The position numbers were made by a program, and so were the translations under genes. The notes under the pieces were generated by a model, which saw nothing but the letters and a program-made list of their open reading frames with translations, did no database searches and was not told the origin of the DNA. A DNA stretch of 64,000 nucleotides from Camillea tinctor (taxonomy: Eukaryota > Ascomycota > Sordariomycetes > Xylariales > Xylariaceae). This document shows, one piece after another, positions 1-13,464 of this stretch. The DNA lies in contig MU394092.1 in assembly GCA_022578605.1 (NCBI GenBank), positions 1 to 64,000 of the forward strand. The letters are read 5' to 3'. Each line of letters begins with the position of its first letter. Within the stretch, counting starts at the first letter, position 1.

Positions 1-1990
1 TAATAGTATATATATAGTTAAAAACTTTAATATAATATGTAATTTTTATATACTTATTATTAAAATTAAAAAATAAATATTTTAAAAAAACGCTACTACG
101 TATTATAAAGTTACTATATAAACTTATAAAATTAAGTATATATTAGTTTAAAATATACTTAAAATATTATTAATATAAATTAAGCATAAAACTATTAATT
201 TTTAACTTTTATTTACTAATTATAAAAAAAAACAACTTTTTAAAATAATAAGCTTATAAACTAATAATACGCTAAATATTAATATTTTAAAATTTTTTAA
301 AAAAAAAAAACAAAGCATTAATTAAAGCTAATATTAAAATACGTTTTTAAAAAATATTAAAAAATAAAGCAGTTAAAAACTTTAATAAATTACGCTTAAT
401 AATTTATAAAAAAAAATATAATATTTTAATTAAATAAAAAAATTAAACTAAAAAATTAAAATTATTAAACTTTAAAACTTTTAATATAATTAAAAAATAT
501 ATAAAGTAAAAAACTTAAAAAGCTTATATTTTTTTTATATACTAATTAAAAGCAGCTTTTAACTACTTAATAATTACATAATATATAAAACTTAACATAA
601 AAAAAGCTAAAGTTTTAAATATTTAAATTTAATAATAAATAGCTAATAAAAAACGTAGTTTTAATTTTGTTATTTTTAACTTAAAAAACTTTTACTTATA
701 CGTATTTATAAATAATTTATTTATTAATAATAAAAATATAAGTTTATAAATTAATTACTTTATTATATTAAAAAATAAAAAACTTATAACATAAAACAAT
801 AAGCTAAAAATTATAAGCAATATAATTTATTAGTTTTTTATTAAATATAAGCAAGTAACGCGCAATATATTTATAAGTAAAATTTATAAAATAGTTTAAA
901 AGTTTAATATTAAATACATAATATATTAAATATTTAATATAATTATAAACTGTATATTTTACTTAAAAATTTTTTTTATACTTTATATTAATTTATTTTT
1001 TTTATATTAATGCTTTATATAAATAAAAACTACTAATAAAAAAAAACTTATAATTAACTTAATAGCTTTATAGTAGTTATATAAAAATTAAAAAATTAAT
1101 AATATTTAATAAATTTATAAAAATTACAACTTAATAAACGTAATAATAAAAACAGCACTTAATAAAGCAATAAAAACGTTAATTAAAAAAAACTAAATTA
1201 TAATTAAACTAAAAAAATAAGTTAAATAAAAAATAATATAGTAAGTTCGCGATTTTTTCGCAAAAAAAAATAAAGTAAGTAATAATTGTATAATAAAAAT
1301 AAAAAGTTACAATATACCTCGCATATAAATAAGTTGCGCTTTTTTGCGCAATTTTAATTAAATAGTTCCTTTTTTAAATACAAATACATAACTGTTTTTT
1401 ATACTTATTATTGCTTTTATTTTTTTAGTACGTATACCTACCAATATATATTAAGCTATTAATTTATTTTGTATATATTTAACGTTAACGTATATATTTA
1501 TAAGTAAATATTATTATAATTATAGCTATAATAATATTTATATAGCATTATTAAGTTTAAAGTAATATATTTATTATTAAATAATTATATAAAGTATATA
1601 ATAATAAAAGCAATAATAAAAAACTTAAAAAATATTAAAAAAAAGTTAATTAACTTTTTTAATTAGCTATAAAGCTTTTTTAACAGTTATAAAAAAATTT
1701 AACTTATATAAAAACTTATTAAATAGTTTTTAAACTTTTTAAAGCTTAATTAATTAGCTTAAAAGTTTAAAAATAAGCTATAAATAGCTTTATTTACAGT
1801 AAAACGTATAACTTAAAATAAAAAAAAAGCACTAAATAAGCTAATATTTAATAACTAGTTAACTTAAAGATTTATTAAGCTATTTTAAGTATGTTTATTA
1901 AATTAATTAATGTAAGGATTTAACAGCATTTTTTTTAGAAGATTATATAAAGCTTAGCTGCTTTTTACCGTAAACGCTTTGTTAAATAAG
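1..1990. other. A+T-rich block, probably RIP-degraded transposon
   Basis: Almost pure A and T with no coding sequence I can support. The few remaining C and G bases sit mostly in contexts such as AGCT, GCTT and ACG, and CA/TG dinucleotides look strongly depleted, as expected after RIP (CpA to TpA). Two small hairpins with conserved CpG stand out near 1246-1265 and 1333-1352. Composition changes abruptly near 1990-2040, which I take as the edge of the element; its other end lies outside the window. The original element type cannot be read. Confidence 0.75.
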
Positions 1991-2163
1991 CAGCTTATAG
2001 GTATTAAGCATAGTGCTGCTAAAGTGCATGACCACCCCCTTAGTGTGGACTAGCTAAGTGGGATCATAGGTTAGGATAGCTATATATATGGGTGCTGCGC
2101 CTCATCACCAGCCACGAACCGCCGACCGCGCCACACCCCACCAAGACCCCCTACCAACAGTTA

Positions 2164-2375
2164 TATGAGGCTGTGAGGGACTAGGGACTGAGGTCCCTAG
2201 TCTACGACACCCAACCATCATACTATTTATTTGAAATAGAGACATAAAAGATCCGAAAAGCAAAGGAATGTATTGATCTAAACTGTAACGCCGACCTGCC
2301 ATGATATAAAAGAAAGAAACTATCGCAAACTAATATACACAATTGTGGTCCCTAGTTCCCCTCGTCCCCACATCA
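2164..2375 (+). repeat. Dispersed repeat family E, copy 1
   Basis: A segment of about 210 bases starting near TATGAGGCTGTGAGGGACT and ending near CCCTCGTCCCCACATCA. Similar layouts recur at 2620-2740 (3' part only), 24575-24800 and 52796-53010. Shared landmarks, where present, are a G-rich left end (GAGGCTGTGAGGG-like), a stretch close to CTATTTATTTGAAATAG, a string like AAAGCAA-GGAATCTATATACACA and a right end CCTAGTTCCCCTAGTCCC. Copies differ largely by transitions. A TG-like start and CA end would fit a solo LTR, but I found no clean target-site duplication, so a MITE is also possible. Confidence 0.5.
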
Positions 2376-2619
2376 ATGTTTAAAGAAAATAATACTTAAT
2401 GTTAATAAATATAATTTTTATATATTTTAATATGATGTATTGGAGATGTTATGGCTATTTTAATAAGGAGGGTTTTGTAGTTAAAGTAAAGAAAAAAAAT
2501 TGGTCGTTTCTAATTCCCCCCCACTGTATCTCTCTCTTTTCTTCCTCACGTAATTCTTTGCTACGCACAATATACAGATTGCTTAAGCCTTTGCGCCTTG
2601 GATTTTATTGTGAGATCGT

Positions 2620-2740
2620 GACAATAACGCCAACATGACATTGTAAAAATAAAAGGAAAGCTATTACAAACTTTGTAAAGCAACGGAATCTATATACACA
2701 AATTTATAGTTCCTAGTTCCCCTAGTCCCTGCAGAAATAC
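2620..2740 (+). repeat. Dispersed repeat family E, copy 2 (3' part)
   Basis: Carries only the right-hand part of the family: GTAAAGCAACGGAATCTATATACACA followed by a right end CTAGTTCCCCTAGTCCCTGCA, next to the stop codon of HR-PKS 1 at 2745. It may overlap the PKS 3' untranslated region. Its left part is missing or unrecognisable. Confidence 0.4.
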
Positions 2741-2744
2741 TAGT

Positions 2745-5700
2745 TCATGGCATACTAAGATCTGACGTTTCCAATAACTTCTTTTCCGCAAACATCGCCA
2801 CTGCGTCCAGGTTGTTTTGTGGACTGAGAAGGTCTAAAAATGGGACATCGACTTGAAGTGTGTTCCAAAACCACGTCCGGAATTCAGATGCTATCATGCT
2901 GTCCACTCCAAATTGCGCGAAAGATCTGTGTATATCAATTTGGTCTGACGTTACCAGTATTAAGTTTGAGAAACGCCTAACGATAGCACGGATCAAAGCG
3001 TCTTTCAGTGAATAGTCTTCAGCTTCAGCCAGGAGGAACTCAGCTACCTTCCGTGGTACAGCCTTTAGCCAGGGAATGTCAGTATTGAGCCGGTCTAGAT
3101 CAGCACATTTCGCTCTACTGTCAGTAGAGGAATTCCGGGCATCCAATGCCGCGACTAATATAGATGAGCGTGAGTCGTCCATAACTGTATGTGTCACTTC
3201 GAAGCCTTGTTTGAAGAGTTTGCTGACCCCCAACGTCTCCATTCCCGTGAGCATATGCGATTCTGCTGCGTGTTCCTTCAGATTATGCCCATCTCCGCTA
3301 ATAGCTAGGTCCATCACCTGAAGAAACTCATCCTCGTTGAGTGGCTGGATCCCCCTTCGTAAAAGCAAAGTTTCAATCGCAGGATTCTCGTGGAGGTAGC
3401 CTACCTCCGACACCATACCAAGGCCAACCGATACAGCTGGCTTTCCTTGGGTACGTCGCCAATACGCAAAGGCGTCAAGAAAAGCATTCGCAGCACAATA
3501 GTTCGTCTCAGTGGCCACACCAACAGATCCCGTCATGGATGACATCAATAGGAAGAAATCAGGATCGTGATTCTCAAGTGCCGTGTGAAGGTTCCAGGTT
3601 CCTTTCCATTTTGGTCGGACACTTGTATGCCAACTTTCGGAAGTCATAGAATCGAAAAGTTCTTCGTGAAGCCCCATCGCTGCCTGAACGATGCCTCCGA
3701 CAAGTGCTCCGGTGGTCTTACACGCAGCTACAGCGTTTTTTACGTCAACAATATTCGAGACATCTCCACGCACAACGATGACCTGAGCTCCGGCACCTTC
3801 GAGGTCTATAACATGCTCTCTTGCCTGCAGCTTATCACATCCAGATCTCCCTAAAAAGACGAACTTTCGAGCACCTCGACTGAACATCCAAGTGCTCAAG
3901 CTACGACCTAGCCCCCCTAGACATCCCACCAAAATATATGCTTTTTGGTGGTCGAAGATAGCCTGGTATTTGGCTGGCGCATACTATACCAGATTCGTTA
4001 GCTAGACCTGTTCTGGAGACAATAAGGATATATCATACTGGTATCATAGTCGTAGGGTTCTCCAGGGAAATGACGATCTTCCCTATCCTGTCTGGGGAAG
4101 AAAAGTAATGATATGCCTTGTCCATTTCCGACACGTCAAATACTGTAATAGGTGGAGGCTTGATTTTCCCCGAACGGAACAGTTCGATGGTATCTTTTAA
4201 CAACCTATATAAGATAAGTATGAGAACATTTCAAGGATTGAGAGGGAGATAGAACTCACATTGACCATATGTCCCGGTAAAATTGGGTTTCACTGAAAAA
4301 CAGTGCAGAGAGGTCGAAAGCAATGAATGTGACATTCCGCGCAAAGATATCCATGTCTAACTTGCCTATGTCTGTCAACTCACGCTTTCCTACTTCGATG
4401 AACCGTCCAAAACTGGCTATACACCTCCAACTAGCGTGCATCAAGTCCCCAACGAGTGAGTTAACAATGACATCAACCCCCTTCCCATTCGTAGCGGCGA
4501 GGAGCTGATCAACGAACGATTCATCGCGGGATGAGAAAACATTCCCAGCAGGCACTCCATGCTTCCTGACTAAGAACTCTCTTTTATTCGCGGAGCCTGC
4601 AGTGGCATATACCACGGCGCCGATGTGACGGGCAACGGTTATCGTGGCTATACCAAGAGCACCGGTCCCAGAGTGAATCAAAACAGATTCCCCAGTCCGT
4701 AGGTTCGCGCGGTCTCTTAACGCGTAAAGTGCTGTACTATAAACAACTGGGAGTGCTGCGGTATCTATAAAGGTTTCACGGGGCAACAGTTTCTGCGCTG
4801 ACCACGCCGGCACACGTTCGTTCGTACGGAATTTATGGGGTGCACATACCAACACTCTGTCTCCAGCCTCAAATTCTTTAACGTTGGGTCCTACCGCTGT
4901 GACGACGCCGCTGAATTCGAGTGCAAGGGTTCCATCTTAAGAAAGGGGGGTTAGCTTTACTGTCTATGGCGGAGGTCGAGGATTGCGGGGTGAAACAACT
5001 AGACCTCTGCTCCTGACGGATAGCTGATAGATCGAGAATATTGACCACTCGGAACTGTACTTACTTTGTGTTTCGACACGTCCGCTAATTGCATATACGT
5101 CTTTCGCATTGAGACCGACCGCTTTGACGTCTACATCTATAAGTCCTTCCGGGGGGCCTTCGTTCGTGGATACATCGCACTGCTGTTGGAAATATATAGT
5201 ATCCATGACACCGGTCCTTCCAATACATAACGCAGCGGGGTGGACTGCAGCAAGTTCCACACGTTCTTTCATCCCCTGTAGTTGGAGGCGACGCCGAAAT
5301 AAAGAGTTCACAGGGAAGTCAGGGCTCAAGCGGCTCACGTAAACCAAGCCGCGAGATTGTATGAATTCATTGTCCCCAACGCTACTGGCATATTGCATAA
5401 TTCTGGCCAGGTTTCGACAGGTAGTCGACATGGCCGAGATTTCTAGGGCGCCGACATCCATCACGATAAACCGCAAAGATGGCCGCTCCATCATTAAGCT
5501 ACGAGACATGCCGTTGACCAGCGCCAAGTTGGGATTGGGATGGTCCAGCATACTGGCCCCGGTCAGCCATATGAGATCTTTTACTGTGCTAGTGATGCTA
5601 CGTAAGAGATCCATTTCCTCCTGGGTCATGGTTGCGAGGAATTCATTCTCCATCTCTAGGAGTGAGATACATATCGTTTCCGGTGACAGGTCCGAAGGTT

Positions 5701-8700
5701 GTATTTGGTCAAGTAAGACGTCTTTAACATTGGCTGTGCCTATGCTCTGCTCGAGAAAAGTGGTCAAGAAGGCAGTGAAATTCACTACCGTAGTGGAGGG
5801 CTGACGGGCCTGTAAGCATTGGTTAGCACAAATCAGTCGAACATGAACTGATTGGTAAAACAGTAGAGAGCATACCACGATGAGGAACCTTCTTTCATCT
5901 ATTGCTTGGACCTTTGGTGGATGTAGGGCAAGTATAACTCTGTCTCTTATGGTGAGAAGTTGAAAACCAGTGGCCTTAAGACTCGTCAAAGTCATGTTGG
6001 TTTTGCGGCTAATTATCACACCGTTTTCGTTAATTAATGAACCGGGTTGATATAACGATTCATCATAAGCGGACGGCAATATATTGTGCTATTGAACCAT
6101 GTATTAGTGAACATTGAATTGCCCGGTAATTGCTGTGGGTACTTACATTCATGATGAGAAGGTCGAATTTCTGCCCACTGGTGCCTTCTAAGGAACTATT
6201 CGTACCATCTCCGATTTCTCTGGCAGTCCAAGATCGATAGCGTGGGAAAGCCGTTCCTTGGTCCAAAGTGTATAGCCAACTCTCGGGCTGTTTTCCATGG
6301 GCATCCCTGACCTCTAGAACATCTATTTTGGGGTTCTTGTGTCCCATGAGATCGATCAGAATGCCCATTGTGGAAATCACTTCGTCCTCAGCGCAACAAT
6401 TGTCGTCTATGTATCTGGAAACATATTCATTCAGCTGGTCTTCCAGTTCTGAGTCCAGCTGTAAGATATCTGGCTTCCAACGCACGTGCATAATTGGCTC
6501 TCGTTGTGTTTGTACATTGGTGGTGTTATCCTCCTGAACAACTTTCCCCGTATACATTGAAAGGCGGACATTTTTCATGTCAACAATCGGTCGCTCTTGC
6601 GCATCTCGCAATGTGCAGCTTGCCTTAAGCATTGAGACTCCGATCTTCTGAGCTTGCGTGCTCATAACGGCTATATCTTCTGGAGCCGTCATATATCCGG
6701 TCTGTATCCGACACTCTGAGATAAATACCGGAAGGTAAGGTTTGAATACATTTATGTTCCCAGCCGTAGCGCTTATAATAGCGGACTGTAGACAGGCATC
6801 AATAGTTATTGGATGAATAGGATAGTAGGTAGCAGAAGCTTTTGCCACGGGCGGGCTCATATCTGCTGTCGTAATGATATCAGAATGAAGCCTGTCGTTG
6901 TTCGCGATGAGACTCATCAATGATTGAAAGTGAGGGCCAAATACAAGTCCATTTTCAATTGACTTTTCATACCAGGGCCCTATAGGCCATGTCTTGTATC
7001 TAGTTGTGTCGCAAATCTTGACTGTACCCTCCCATAGACTAGTTCGAGATAAGCGAATGCTCCCGGCACAGTGCTCAACAGTCTGGCCATCTACCCAGGA
7101 TGAGATTATAAAGTCGTATAGCTTATTTGAATAGGTCTTATTTGATAGCTTTCGAAACGACAGAGCAGTGTGCAATTCAACGTCATCTCCACTATGAGAT
7201 CCCTTCCCCGTGTCAGGTATGACAAGGGCGGTATTGATACTGATATTTTGAAATTCAAATGAATGATTCTCATGGGGTGAACCAACTTTGGGTTTCAGAA
7301 TTTGTGAGAGAGCCTCCATAGCCACGACAAGATATCCAGCAATAGGAAAGACGATTTGACTGTCAACCTTATGATCGCGCATCCAAGGTATTTCTTCCTA
7401 AAGTTTTACAGTCAGCAAGTCTCACGCGATGTGAGATATCAACTCCATACACCGTGCTACAGGATTGAAACTCATTATTTGGACAGGACAAGGGATTTTC
7501 ACTTCCAGGACAAGTAAAATAGGGAGAGAGATAACTTAGAAAATCACTTACTAAGCGTAGTATATTACGCCAACACCACTGTATACCGTTACCTGCAGGT
7601 TGCTGTGATCCAAGCAGCTCATGGCGTACGTGACGGCGGTTGCGTATTTCCACGCTAACACGTGGTTCAGTCCATGGCAATCCCCCCGAATAGTCCCACG
7701 GGTACGATGGTATGTCTTGGCTAGGTGGGCCATAATAAGAGAGGCTGTTCACATTTTCCCAGTCCAGCTTATAGCCCTGCAGGAAGAGAGTACCTGCCAA
7801 TGTCTTGATGCATAAGTTCGCGTCTTGTTTCCTGATCAAACTTGGGGCGTAAGGGAGATGTTGCTTCTTAGCCCTGGTAATCGCTTGGATCTGGTTGATT
7901 GGTTGTTTCAAACTAGAATGCGGACCTATTTCGATAAGCTGGAACATCCTATCCTCTATCAACCGTGCCATGGCTGAGGAGAACTGAACGGTCTTTTCGA
8001 GGTTTTCCCGCCAATGTCTGGACCATTTCGTTGCTGAATTAAGCAACAAGGGTCGACTATCGGCATATGCAACTGATGAATACAGATCAACAGCACCATC
8101 TCCTTCTTCTTTTTTGAATCCGGAGTCGACATATGGTGCAATTAGCGTTTGATATAACGTGCCAGCTCTTTCCATCAAAGGGGAATGATACGCTTGACCA
8201 CCTGTTTCTAATAATCGAGCAAACACGTTCTGAACTTGAGCCTTCTCAACCAAAGCCTGTATATGTAATCGCAGCCCAGAAAGTGTTACGCTTTCAGGTG
8301 AATTAACACAAGCTACGTGAATCTCACCTGTGAGTCCAGTTTCTTCGATAAGGCTCCGTGCAGCTGTTTCGCTAAGTCCAACAGCTACCATGGCCCCGTC
8401 CAGTTCCAATTTCTCAACAGCATATCCGCGGAAGTAAGCTGCTAATATAGCTTGCGAAGCGCTGATTAAATGGGCAGCATAAGCAGCTGCTATCTCCCCT
8501 GAAGAGTGTCCAATAACAGCAGAAGGACTAATGTTCCAGCTCCGCAGGACTTTGACCAGTCCTATCTGAATAGCCGTGCAGATGGGTTGACTTCGAGTAA
8601 CCTGGTTGACTTGACCAGCATCCATTAAGGTAATAGCTTCCTCTATTGTCCAATCTGGTGCATATTCTGATGGAAGGCCTTGCAGGACTCTGTCAAGTTG

Positions 8701-10862
8701 GCGTATGGTGGTTAAAAAGATATGGTTCTGTAAGAGTTCTTTCGCCATTCCGGGGTATTGTGCTCCTTGGCCAGTGAATATGTAGGCAATAGGGAGGGGG
8801 TTGTTTCCAGACCCACGAGTCCAATTGACCGAGTTGTTACTATCCGCCATAATGCTGCCTTGTTTCCCAACCCTGAAAATAGAATAGCTTCTTGTCTTTA
8901 AGTGGGATCTCCGCTGAGTTAGTGTGTATATAAGCCTTGCAAGCGCAACAAGATCGGAAGATGTTGTCATTTGACAGATTTGGTCCTCGCGAAGTTCCAA
9001 TGACTTCGTAGATACGGTTGAAAGTGGTAGAACAAAGGTTTCATCTCCTAGTTCTGATCCAATCGTTCTGTTGCTCTCCGAAGTACCCATATAGCTGTCA
9101 AAGGATTCAAGAATGACATGGGCGTTTGCTCCACCGTAGCCAAACGAATTAATGCTTGCCCTTCTAAACGCTCTGGGCCACGGTTCCGCTTCGGTTACAA
9201 CTCTCATATTCAGTCTGTCAAGTTGTACTTCATCTCATATCTTAGTCATCCATCCTATTTATTGAAATAAAGATATCCTGGATCACTTACGCTTTGGGTT
9301 CAGCTCCTTCAAACCTTGTGTAGGTAACACCATGCCACGCTGGAGACTTAGAGTAACCTTTATCAGTGAAGTAAGACCACTGGCAGCTTCACTATGCCCA
9401 AGGTTACTTTTCACCTGTTTATCAAACTATCCGTTAGCACATTGTTTCCTGTTTGGTGCGTCTCCATCATCCTTGAGGTCAAGTATAGCCTGTGTAAGTG
9501 CAAAGAAGCGGGAGATGAAGGGAGGGGATATAGGGGATGTGGCTTACAGATCCAATCATCAATGGCAAACTCCTCGTGCTCGAAAAGCAACGCCCTAAGG
9601 CCTCTATCTCAATGGGGTCTCCAACAGCTGTCCCAGTTCCATGGCACTCTACATAGTCCGTCTCAGTGAAAGTAAGGCCAGCACCACGATATGCCTTCCT
9701 AATCACTGCTTCTTGAAGATCAGCGCTAGGCAACGAAACTCCGGACGTGCGTCCATTGCTACAAGCATTAGGGTTAGTTTTGAAGCGCATCCATGATGGT
9801 AATGATTTAACTTGCGAGTTCAATGCCGTTCCTCTAATTACAGCGCATATATTGTCCCTATCCCGAAGCGCTGACGATAGCCGCTTGAGGTACACAGCGT
9901 TAACCCCTTCAGCACGGCCGTAACCATCAGCAGAGATGTCAAAGGTATGACAAGTGGAGGTGGGCGAAAGAACGCCGGTCTTTGTCGCTGCTATTTGTGA
10001 TTCTGGAGTTAAGATAAGGTTGACACCTGCAACAACAGCACCATCGCATTCCCCAGCCAACAAAGCAGCCACAGCAACATGAAGACTATAAATAGAAGAT
10101 GAACATGCTGTGTCGAGTGTGAAGCTATAATATATCTCAGTACCATGATTTTTAAGATTATCAAAGAAGAGCATTATCTTACTTACCTCGGGCCGTGGAG
10201 ATTGAATAAGTGACTTACTCGATTAGCCAGGAGTGTTGACCCAGTTCCAGTACCATGATAACGATGGATGTGGTCTGGGTCTCTTAACTGCATGAGATAG
10301 TAGTCATGCGTAAAGTTACCGACGTAAACTCCTGTATTAGACCCCGAAATTTCATCCATAGATACACCCGCGTTTTCAAAACATTCAAAAACAACTTCAA
10401 CTAACTTGCGCTGTTGGGGGTCGAGATATGTAGCCTCGAGATTGTTTATACCAAAGAAGTCATTCTCAAATTGCCGAACGTCTTCTTCAATGAAATATCC
10501 GCCGTTCGAGTCAATTGTACCAGAAGTGTTTTTGTCAGCGTGGTAATATCCTTCATAGTTGAAACGCTCGGGGGGGATTGGTCCTTGGGCTGACTGCTTC
10601 TGAACCACGAAGTCCCAGAGGTCACAGGGCGACCGGATAGCTCCGGGTAGGCGACAAGCTATTCAACCAGATCAGTTCAACATGCATAGTGTGCGCCAGC
10701 CAAAGATGAGTTACCCATTCCCACAATACAAATTGGGTCTTCATTGGCATTAAATTTCAAGTTGATATTGTTACCAGAAGAGGAGGGCGAATATGCAGGG
10801 GTTGCTCGTCCAGTTGAATCACCGTCCTCTACCTTGGAGTGGCGATACTCCAAATGATCCAT
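2745..10862 (-). CDS. Highly reducing polyketide synthase 1 (KS-AT-DH-vestigial MT-ER-KR-ACP)
   Basis: Iterative type I fungal HR-PKS that builds a reduced chain from malonyl-CoA. Eleven exons fit: 10862-10715, 10658-10187, 10124-9548, 9414-9291, 9227-7552, 7397-6147, 6088-5876, 5809-5065, 4935-4260, 4204-4039, 3962-2745; the sum is 7266 nt, 2421 aa, with no frame break. KS: DTACSSS (Cys about 214), HGTGT, VKSNLGH (His about 406). [15 protein letters not shown] near 680. DH: RDHKVD (His about 1008) and ITIDACLQ. The methyltransferase region (about 1330-1530) is shortened and lacks the glycine-rich SAM motif. ER about 1690-2015, KR with GGLGRS and NYCAANAF, ACP with FGVDSM (Ser about 2371). 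No thioesterase follows. ATG 10862 was chosen because the in-frame codon further upstream at 10892 is GTG. A TATA-like box lies about 65 bases upstream. Confidence 0.93.
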
Positions 10863-10923
10863 TATCAGCAGTTTGCCTTTTAAAATGAACACAGGATTTG
10901 ACTTAGGTAGGTATCGTAAGCTA

Positions 10924-10930
10924 TTATATA
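10924..10930 (-). promoter_or_regulatory. TATA-like box of HR-PKS 1
   Basis: Read on the minus strand this is TATATAA, roughly 65 bases before the chosen ATG at 10862. The position fits a core promoter element, but the call rests on sequence alone. Confidence 0.35.
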
Positions 10931-12425
10931 AGATCCGATGGAGAACTATATCGTATCAGAAACGCTAAGGATCATAATGCCATGATATACAAGCTGTTCT
11001 AGGTCGGTATCTAATTCATGTAAGAGATTAAAAGGTCTGGAGAACCGGATGTTTGGACGGATAGCCTTTAAATAAATACATGATACGTAGCCATGATTAC
11101 TCTATGGAAGAGACTGACCATCTCATTACGTTGAGTCCTATCATGTAATACCAATGGTTTAATCAGTCGTAACCCCGATATGGTTGTCACAAATGAAACT
11201 GCCTGGAGTGGTATGCTAGACCGTAGGGTACATGGCGGTATGTATCCCATATAAGCATAAAGGGAGTGTTAGATTTATAAGTCAAGATATTAAAGTTGAT
11301 GTAGTTCTAGTTTCCCGCACAACAACATCGGTGTCACTAGCCTTTTTGCTGGGATCTTCGTCACAGAGATGCTGTAATTGGAGGCTTGCTCATTCTCAAA
11401 GAAATGCCAACGCAGCAATAAATCCATAATGAATGTCTCACAGAATTATGTACGGGTAGTGTTAAAATTTTCTTTTATAAATACAATAGTTGATCAAACT
11501 ACTTGCCTATTGATATTACCTTGAACAATAATGATCCATCGCGACCGTCAATAGGGGGATAAGGAGGAAGATACAAAGCTAAGTTGGGCGTTTTCAAGTA
11601 CCTGTAATCTATATCGATCGCATCACTCAAATGTCTCCTTCCTGCTTAACATGAAAACCCCAATAATCTATCATAATGATAGTATCTACTTCTTGCCAGT
11701 GTATTCATACGTTCCATCATATTGGAACGTTGCTACATCTACACCATATCAGTGCATGTAGTGTTCGTGTAGCACTCTAAAATCTTACTTGCCTGTCTTA
11801 GTCGTCAACCTAGTCCCACCATCACCTTGCATCCTTGGATGCGATAGAAGTGGACGCTTTGTACGAATCATATTCCAATCATATAATTCATAGGTACACC
11901 GTTCGAAATAACATCCAAATCGAAGGATGTCATGTTATTGATTCATGGCTTGTCTTGTACAACACACCCACCCTTATTTGTTATTATTTAGGGAGACATT
12001 TTGGTATTATTAATCTGAATGAGGGGCCGAAAGCGCCCCCGGCTGGGAATAGGGAGGTTGATCAGGATAAACACGGACGATCTGAGATTGGGTGTAATTG
12101 GCATGTAGATTAGCAAGTGTCTCTATCTCTAATAACTGATAGTCAATATTATTTATATGTGGGCCTTCGACCCCTTACGTGGCGTCAACCACATATCTCA
12201 GCCACACTCCACCAAGGTCGAGCTACAGGGACGAACACACAATACAGGCTTATTGCGAACAATATCAATAACTGAGACTAGTTTTGGCAGTTCATTCAGA
12301 TACCTAAGTTGTAATAGATCTCCATCCCATAGTGCCCCTTTTCATGAATAATCTTTGAACATTCACTTTTTAGCCCCGGATAGCTTGCTAGATGGCACGG
12401 GCCACCCTCGCCCCCGCCTAGACAA
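10931..12425. other. Intergenic, upstream of HR-PKS 1
   Basis: About 1.5 kb between the HR-PKS 1 promoter and the 3' end of the SDR gene. Short open frames exist but have no recognisable motif or splice partner. I see no gene; it should hold the upstream regulatory region of the PKS. Confidence 0.6.
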
Positions 12426-13464
12426 TCACATGATAGTCATTCCTCCATCCAAGACGAGAGAGTGTCCCGTCATGAAACTTGACCAAGAACTGCATAGGAA
12501 GATTGCTGATTGGGCAACCTCTTTAGCTGTGCCTACGCGCCCCATTGGGATGGGAGCTACGGCAGTCTGTTCATTAAGGGGCGGAATCACTTCCATTGTC
12601 TGTCGGTACATAGAAGTCTCAATCCAGGTTGGGCAAATACAATTCACTCGAGTGCCAAGAGGGCCATTTTCTACCGCTACAAATGTGTGAGTTCTATACT
12701 GAATCCAGAAAACGATAATTTGATACTTACCGGCAGTCTTGGTGATTCCCTGCACAGCGTGTTTTGCAGCGTTGTATTGTACCATGTTGGCGGGCGTAAT
12801 ATCAGCAGTTACTGACGCCAAATTGACGATGCTACCACGAGTAATGCCTCGGTCTGGAGAAGATGAATCAACCGGCACCGGCTCCTGCGATTTCATGGCT
12901 GCCGAAACCGCCCGAGTCACAAGGAATGTCCCATGGACATGGACCCTGATCAGATCTTGGAATTCAGGAAAACTAGCATTTGAGACTGGCTCGTATGATC
13001 GGACGGGAATCTGTATCGGAGTTTGTTAATAAGAAAAGGGGGGTTAGACGGTGTTTCTGGAAGAGTACGAAGCCACAAGCAACAACGAACAAATAGGGTG
13101 AGGAACTTACCCCCGCACAATGAACAGAATAATCAATACGCCCAAATAACTTAACCATTTGTTGAACGGCATTCGCTACTGATTCTTCATCCGAAACATC
13201 TAAATGGACTGTCTCTGCTCGGAAGTTTGGGTTCGAAGCCACAGCGGTAGCTTCCGAAGCCGTTTCCTGAGCGGCCTCGAGATTCAGGTCTGCGATCAAA
13301 ATTCCGGAGGTGCCCAGCTCGGCGAAGAGCATAGCGCAAGCCTTACCAATCCCGCTCCCTGGACGCTGTTAGTGACTCCATGTAGTACCGAGATCACTTG
13401 CAAGAGAACGATTTGGAGGTATCTTACCCCCACCAGTAATAAATGCGTATCCTTTAGTGTCCAT
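12426..13464 (-). CDS. Short-chain dehydrogenase/reductase (SDR)
   Basis: Classical NAD(P)-dependent SDR, probably a tailoring oxidoreductase of the polyketide region. Four exons (13464-13428, 13358-13111, 13010-12731, 12676-12426) give 816 nt, 271 aa, closing in frame. The first intron splits the cofactor motif: exon 1 ends in ITGG and exon 2 continues GSGIGKACAM, giving TGGGSGIG. Then HCAG (NAG-like), NLASV for the catalytic Ser, YNAAK for the catalytic Tyr/Lys, and a C-terminal LDGG typical of the fold. Length is normal for the family (about 250-270). It is transcribed like HR-PKS 1 and shares a 1.4-kb divergent upstream region with the rhodopsin-domain gene. Substrate unknown. Confidence 0.9.

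Noticed and set aside
2745..10892. Apparent frameshifts and stops dividing HR-PKS 1 into many pieces
   Set aside because: Each break is explained by a GT-AG intron and the eleven exons sum to an exact multiple of three with all motifs restored, so this is a normal intron-containing gene and not a pseudogene.
11835..12351. Small open frames between HR-PKS 1 and the SDR gene
   Set aside because: Under 100 codons each, no motifs, no convincing start context and no partner exons.
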